Below are positions 22,431 to 26,519 of a stretch of 26,519 bases of DNA, one piece after another. Within the stretch, counting starts at the first letter, position 1. Each line of letters starts with the position of its first letter. The notes beneath the pieces were generated by a model. The model did no database searches, had not been told where the DNA came from, and was given only the letters and a program-made list of their open reading frames with translations. The stretch lies in NCBI GenBank assembly GCA_964402905.1, contig CAYODU010000008.1:1-26519 (forward strand), in the 5' to 3' direction. The translations under genes were made by a program, and so were the position numbers. This stretch comes from JABIDZ01 sp964402905 (GTDB taxonomy: Archaea; Iainarchaeota; Iainarchaeia; Iainarchaeales; JAAZKV01).

Positions 22431-22634
22431 TTATTTTTTCAAAACCAATCTTATATCTTCATCAGTAACTGTTTTTCTTCCAGCATGCTTTGCGTACAAA
22501 GAAGCTTCTTGAGAAATTTTCATTCCAACATCTTCTAAATGCACACCAAGCTCTTTAGCAGCAGATTCACTTACCCTAATACCGGACGCTTTCCTAATAA
22601 TCCTATCAATTGCTGCCAATGGTAATTCACCCAT
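22431..22634 (-). CDS. Archaeal histone (HMf-type)
   Basis: 67 residues from ATG 22632-22634, preceded by GGGGGTT seven bases away; an upstream frame extension lacks such a signal. The sequence is a complete minimal histone fold. ELPLAAIDRIIRKAS (helix 1), RVSESAAKELGVHLEDVGMKISQEASLYAKHA (the long helix 2 with loop 1), and RKTVTDEDIRLVLKK (loop 2 and helix 3) are typical of HMfA/B. It dimerises and wraps DNA in the nucleoid. There is no tail extension. Confidence 0.96.
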   Translation of the reverse strand: MGELPLAAIDRIIRKASGIRVSESAAKELGVHLEDVGMKISQEASLYAKHAGRKTVTDEDIRLVLKK

Positions 22635-22763
22635 AAAATAACCCCCATTTAAAAAAATACACTTCAATATAACATTAAAACCCCAAAGAATTTAAATGTT
22701 GGTTTTAGAACACAAAATAAGATAATTCAATACAAAAACAAATTAATTAAGCAAAATTCAAAA

Positions 22764-23519
22764 CTATTTTTTTCTTAAACAAAAAGCACCGACATAAAAA
22801 TATCTTGACAAGATTTTGCGGCGTAGCTTCTGATCAACAGGAATAGCCGTATTTTTGAACCAAACTCTCTCAAAACCCAGTTTTTCAAATTCACTAGGGG
22901 TAATATTGTAACTAACTTGAATGTTTATTAATAAAAAACCGCCTTTTTTTAATAAAGGTCTAATCTCTTCAATAGCCTTCCATATATCATTTGCATGAGT
23001 CAGGCCAAGAGAAGAAAAAGCAACATCATAACTTTCTGGCCTCTTAGCTTTTCTTAAACGGGCAAGGTTCTCAACATGCCCCACATGCCAATCAATTTTC
23101 CTATAATTCTCGTGAGTCATCCAATCGGGAGAAATTCTCAAACCCAGTGCAGAAAATTTTACACCAGGAATTCTCTGTTGTAACTGAGCAGTAGTTGTAC
23201 CATCACCACAACCAATCTCAAGAACATTACCCTTGGGTGCATGCAATTTGATAAACTCAACTAAATCGGTTCCAAGAGCAATATTCGTTCCCCTCAAATC
23301 AGAGTGAAACGAAACATGCCACCCTTTTCTTCTATCAAGATCCAAATTTCTTCTCAAATCCCCAACAACATCTTTTCTTTTTTTCGATTTCCTACCAAAA
23401 CGTATAACCGATTTAAGTATAGCTGAAAGCGACATATTTCTCAAATCGGGTTTGGGCAAAGAATCAATAAATTGCCTACGACGCTTATGCTCTGCATCAG
23501 AAAGTTTTCTTGGAATCAT
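22764..23519 (-). CDS. SAM-dependent methyltransferase (class I)
   Basis: 251 residues; a TATA element (minus, about 23542-23549) is 27 bases before the ATG. Motif I is GNVLEIGCGDGTTTAQL (98-114), and the post-I strand SALGLRISPDWM and the motif II/IV region ESYDVAFSSLGLTHAND follow. The N-terminal ~75 residues are basic (KHRRRQ-like, RKSKKRKD, DLRRNLDLDRRKG). The segment EEIRPLLKKGGFLLI is motif V/VI. The substrate is not clear; the basic extension could bind RNA. It is divergent from hef, sharing the upstream region 23520-23625. Confidence 0.82.
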   Translation of the reverse strand: MIPRKLSDAEHKRRRQFIDSLPKPDLRNMSLSAILKSVIRFGRKSKKRKDVVGDLRRNLDLDRRKGWHVSFHSDLRGTNIALGTDLVEFIKLHAPKGNVLEIGCGDGTTTAQLQQRIPGVKFSALGLRISPDWMTHENYRKIDWHVGHVENLARLRKAKRPESYDVAFSSLGLTHANDIWKAIEEIRPLLKKGGFLLINIQVSYNITPSEFEKLGFERVWFKNTAIPVDQKLRRKILSRYFYVGAFCLRKK

Positions 23520-23625
23520 GATTAATTATTACTCGCCAATGTTAAAAAGAATTACTTAAACAAGGGATTTGGTTCGGCACACTACCCAGAGAACCTTTAA
23601 AACCCTTCAAACCAAATAATTAATT
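23520..23625. promoter_or_regulatory. Divergent promoter region of methyltransferase and hef
   Basis: On the minus strand, CTTTTTAAC (about 23541-23549) is 27 bases before ATG 23519. On the plus strand, CTTTAAAA (23595-23602) is about 28 bases before ATG 23626. Both fit leaderless transcripts. Confidence 0.55.
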
Positions 23626-25959
23626 ATGTCATTCATTTCTCACCCCATGATAAAAAGTGACCTCGTGGAGGCACGCTTATACCAAGAACTTCTTGTCAGT
23701 AGGATTATTGAGAGAGGAAATTCTCTTGTTGTTGCTCCCACAGCACTTGGAAAAACAATTGTCGCAATAATGCTTGCTGCGTATAAGATAAAAGAGAATA
23801 GCGAAAGCAAAGTTCTTTTTCTTGCTCCGACAAAACCGCTTGTAGTGCAACACGAAAAGAGTTTTAAAAAATTTTTAAAAATAGATGAAGAAAAAATTGT
23901 TTCTATTACCGGACACACTAAGGTTAGTGAAAGAAAAAAACTTTACAATGAGGCAACAATAATTAATGCCACGCCACAGACAATTGAAAATGATTTGTTA
24001 AATGGAAGGATTTCATTAAAAAAATTTGATTTGGTTATTTTTGATGAAGCACACAGGGCAGTTGGGGATTACGCATATGTATTCATTAATTTACAATTAC
24101 AAAAACAAAATTCAAAAGCACTTGTTGCTGCACTAACTGCATCCCCCGGAAACGAAGAAGAAAAAATACAAGATGTGTGCAGAAATCTAAGTGTAAATAA
24201 TATTGAAATAAAAAATTCGGAAGATGAGGATGTAAAACCATATGTAAATGAAATTGAAATTGATTGGATAAAAGTTGATCTTCCAAAAGAGTTTTTAGAA
24301 ATAAAAGCTCTCCTTGGAGAATTCCAACAAAAACAATTAGATTTTCTAAAAGAAATGCATGTGGCAGTAACAGCAAACAAAAAATATTATAACAGAATAA
24401 GACTCCTTGAAATGCAGGGCCAAATAAGAAAAAGATTATTGAATGGAAAAAACCCAAGCTATTTTGTTGCAGCATCAAAGTGTGCGGCTCTATTAAAAGT
24501 TGCTCACGCAGAAGAGTTACTTGAAACACAAGGAATTGGTTCGCTGAAAAACTATTTTGCAAAAATGGATGAGGATGCAGCAAAAGGAAAAAGCAAGGCT
24601 GCAAAATCCATTATGACTAACCCCGAGATAAAAAAAGCAAGGGCGATAACAGAAAAGCTTTTTTTTGAAAAAGTACAGCACCCAAAATATGCTGAACTAA
24701 AAAAAATTATTATTAATGAACTAAAAAGAAAACCAGAAAGCAAAACAATAGTGTTTAATCATTACCGCGATTCAATAACAGAAGTCGTTTCTTTTTTGGA
24801 GAAAGAAGATAAAATAAAACCCATTAAATTTATCGGGCAAGCAACAAAGGGAAACGAAAAAGGAATGAGTCAAAAATTACAACAAGAAGTTTTAGAAGAG
24901 CTAAAAACAAATAAGTACAATGTTCTTGTGGCAAGTTCCGTTGCAGAAGAAGGACTAGATATTCCATCAGTTGATTTAGTTGTTTTCTTTGAACCAGTGC
25001 CCAGCGAAATAAGAACTATTCAGCGCAGAGGAAGAACAGGCAGATTTGCCAAAGGAAAAACAATTATATTAATGGCAAAAAATACGCGCGATGAAGCTTT
25101 TTATTGGACTGCAAAAGCAAAAGAAAAAAGAATGAAAGAGGCTCTTGTTACCATGAAAAAAACAAATGATTCAAGAATAAATGAAAATAAAGTAAATGCA
25201 AGAATTATCCCAGAGCAAAGTACACTAAACGAATTTAGCGAAAAGGAAAAAAGCGAGGAAATAATTATTTTTGCAGATTCAAGAGAACAGGCTTCAACAG
25301 TAATAAAAAAACTTTTTGAAAAAAAAGCCAAGATGATTACAAAACCCCTAGCAATAGGAGATTTTGTTCTAAGCAAAGATGTTTGCGTTGAAAGAAAAAC
25401 AATAGAAGATTTTTTGTCTTCGATGATTGATGGGAGATTGTTTTCACAGCTTGTTGATTTAAGGGGAAATTATTCTAAACCACTTCTTTTGCTTGAAGGA
25501 AATATTAATGAAATTTACTCGCTACGAAACATACACAAAAACTCTATCATTGGGGCACTAACATCAATTGCACTTGATTACCAAGTACCAATAATTAATA
25601 CTCAAAATGAAGAAGAAACCGCAGAGTACTTGTATAACATTGCAAAGCGAGAACAAATAGAAAACAAAAATGATGTGCGCATAAGAATTGGCAGAAAAGG
25701 ACTTACAGTTAATGAACAACAAAGATTTATTGTTGAAGGAATGCCACTCGTGGGACCACAACTCGCAAAAAATCTTCTTGAAAAATTTGGTTCAATAAAA
25801 AATATCATTAATGCAAACGAGAAAGAACTACAAGATATTGAGAATCTTGGAAAGAAGAAATCAAAGCAAATAAAAAAGATAATTGAAGCAGATTATAACA
25901 AAGAAAAAGACAAGACTCTAAAAGAAATTATCTCAGATGAAGATACTGATAATGAATAA
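23626..25959 (+). CDS. hef: Hef helicase-nuclease (FANCM/XPF family)
   Basis: 777 residues, full length for archaeal Hef. The helicase part has Walker A APTALGKT (37-44), DEAH (140-143), the insertion region typical of Hef/FANCM (about 230-340), and late motifs VASSVAEEGLDIPSVDLV and QRRGRTGR. The nuclease part has a start near 549 (FADSREQAS), GDFVLS and VERKTIEDF (ERKxxxD, about 588-596). Two helix-hairpin-helix units close the protein (GMPLVGPQLAKNLLEKFG and ENLGKKKSKQIKKI). Known Hef acts on stalled forks and branched DNA. All catalytic motifs appear intact. It ends with an acidic tail. Confidence 0.95.
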   Translation: MSFISHPMIKSDLVEARLYQELLVSRIIERGNSLVVAPTALGKTIVAIMLAAYKIKENSESKVLFLAPTKPLVVQHEKSFKKFLKIDEEKIVSITGHTKVSERKKLYNEATIINATPQTIENDLLNGRISLKKFDLVIFDEAHRAVGDYAYVFINLQLQKQNSKALVAALTASPGNEEEKIQDVCRNLSVNNIEIKNSEDEDVKPYVNEIEIDWIKVDLPKEFLEIKALLGEFQQKQLDFLKEMHVAVTANKKYYNRIRLLEMQGQIRKRLLNGKNPSYFVAASKCAALLKVAHAEELLETQGIGSLKNYFAKMDEDAAKGKSKAAKSIMTNPEIKKARAITEKLFFEKVQHPKYAELKKIIINELKRKPESKTIVFNHYRDSITEVVSFLEKEDKIKPIKFIGQATKGNEKGMSQKLQQEVLEELKTNKYNVLVASSVAEEGLDIPSVDLVVFFEPVPSEIRTIQRRGRTGRFAKGKTIILMAKNTRDEAFYWTAKAKEKRMKEALVTMKKTNDSRINENKVNARIIPEQSTLNEFSEKEKSEEIIIFADSREQASTVIKKLFEKKAKMITKPLAIGDFVLSKDVCVERKTIEDFLSSMIDGRLFSQLVDLRGNYSKPLLLLEGNINEIYSLRNIHKNSIIGALTSIALDYQVPIINTQNEEETAEYLYNIAKREQIENKNDVRIRIGRKGLTVNEQQRFIVEGMPLVGPQLAKNLLEKFGSIKNIINANEKELQDIENLGKKKSKQIKKIIEADYNKEKDKTLKEIISDEDTDNE

Positions 25960-26041
25960 GAAATAAGTAAAAAAAGCAAGCAAAACCAAAAAAAAGCTTT
26001 TTAAATATGCGCTTGTAAAAACTCTTTATACTGGTGAGAAA

Positions 26042-26446
26042 ATGGTTGAATGGAATACTAAGTCAAAGCGAATGAGTACTGGCGGAAAAAGAGGTACTGT
26101 GGGAAGATGCACAAAAAAGAAAGCTTGGAGAGGCGGAACCGCAGCACACACAAAGAGTTCTGAGGGCATTGAAGAAGAAAGAAAAACAAAAAGCGGAAGA
26201 GGAAAAACAACAAAAGTTCGCGCAACCGCAGTTAAATTTGCTAATGTTTACAATCCAAGTACTGGAAAAATAACAAAACACGAAATAATTGCAGTAAAAG
26301 AAAATAATGCTAATAGATTATTTGCTAGATCAAATATCAGCACAAAGGGTGCAATTATAAGAATTAAAGAAGGAAGTACAGAAAAAAACGCAGTTATTAC
26401 TAATCGTCCAGGACAAGACGGAGTAATAAACGCAATACTTCAATAA
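26042..26446 (+). CDS. rps8e: 30S ribosomal protein S8e
   Basis: 134 residues, the usual archaeal length. GGTGA lies five bases before ATG 26042, and CTTTTTAAATATG (about 25996-26008) is a good TATA box. The S8e marks are visible: STGGKRG near the start, ANVYNPSTGKITKHEII in the middle, RSNISTKGAIIRIKEGS and ITNRPGQDGVINAIL at the end. The segment around 28-50 (WRGGTAAHTKSSEGIEEERK) is less like standard S8e. It is a structural protein of the small subunit. 73 bases follow it in the window with no gene seen. Confidence 0.95.
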   Translation: MVEWNTKSKRMSTGGKRGTVGRCTKKKAWRGGTAAHTKSSEGIEEERKTKSGRGKTTKVRATAVKFANVYNPSTGKITKHEIIAVKENNANRLFARSNISTKGAIIRIKEGSTEKNAVITNRPGQDGVINAILQ

Positions 26447-26519
26447 ATTCTTAAAATGCTTTAATTTGGCAATTTAAGCCACCAAAACTTGTTTTAGCAG
26501 AAAAAGTGCCTCTTGGAAA

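Overview
The window is a strongly A+T-rich stretch of an archaeal chromosome. The archaeal signs are a histone, a full-length Hef helicase-nuclease, ribosomal protein S8e, a tRNA intron bounded by a bulge-helix-bulge motif, and TATA boxes about 27 bases before many start codons. Small genes, tight spacing and families such as DUF2207, DUF5654 and DUF6485 suggest a DPANN-type archaeon (Woesearchaeota/Pacearchaeota-like). That placement is inference; no rRNA is present to prove it.

Layout. 1-2359 (minus): two related, membrane-anchored surface proteins, the first cut by the window edge, the second a long coiled-coil stalk made of alternating 54- and 57-residue repeats. 2682-5408 (plus): an unrecognised small protein, a DUF2207 membrane protein with a polyglycine tail, and a DUF5654 membrane protein. 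5443-7678: an unknown protein, a DUF362 iron-sulfur protein and a PPC-like domain protein. 7783-10621: tRNA-Ser(GCT), a putative divergent class I isoprenoid synthase-fold protein, a transglutaminase-like protein, an EF-Tu domain II-like protein, an intron-containing tRNA-Leu(CAA) and a DUF6485 protein.

10697-16873 is the most interesting region. On the minus strand lie two overlapping RimK/LysX-type ATP-grasp genes, a DUF1704 (tyrosine-carboxypeptidase family) metallopeptidase with HExxxH, and an M29 aminopeptidase. Divergent on the plus strand are a retropepsin-like protein, a Yip1-like membrane protein, a LysW-like zinc ribbon with a very acidic C-terminal tail, and an unknown basic helical protein. 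Ligases that add amino acids, peptidases that could remove them and a candidate carrier or substrate sit within about 6 kb. I propose this as a possible amino-acid tailing or carrier-protein system; function is inferred only from families and neighbourhood.

16989-26446: cysteinyl-tRNA synthetase, two tandem Kef-type cation/proton antiporters (the first with an altered RCK nucleotide-binding loop), a histone with a small downstream 49-residue basic protein, a SAM methyltransferase, Hef and S8e.

Gene starts fall into two groups: TATA box about 27 bases before the ATG with no ribosome-binding site (apparently leaderless), and starts preceded by GGAGG or GGTG. Several starts were moved downstream of the longest open frame on this basis. 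No CRISPR array, insertion sequence or rRNA was seen.
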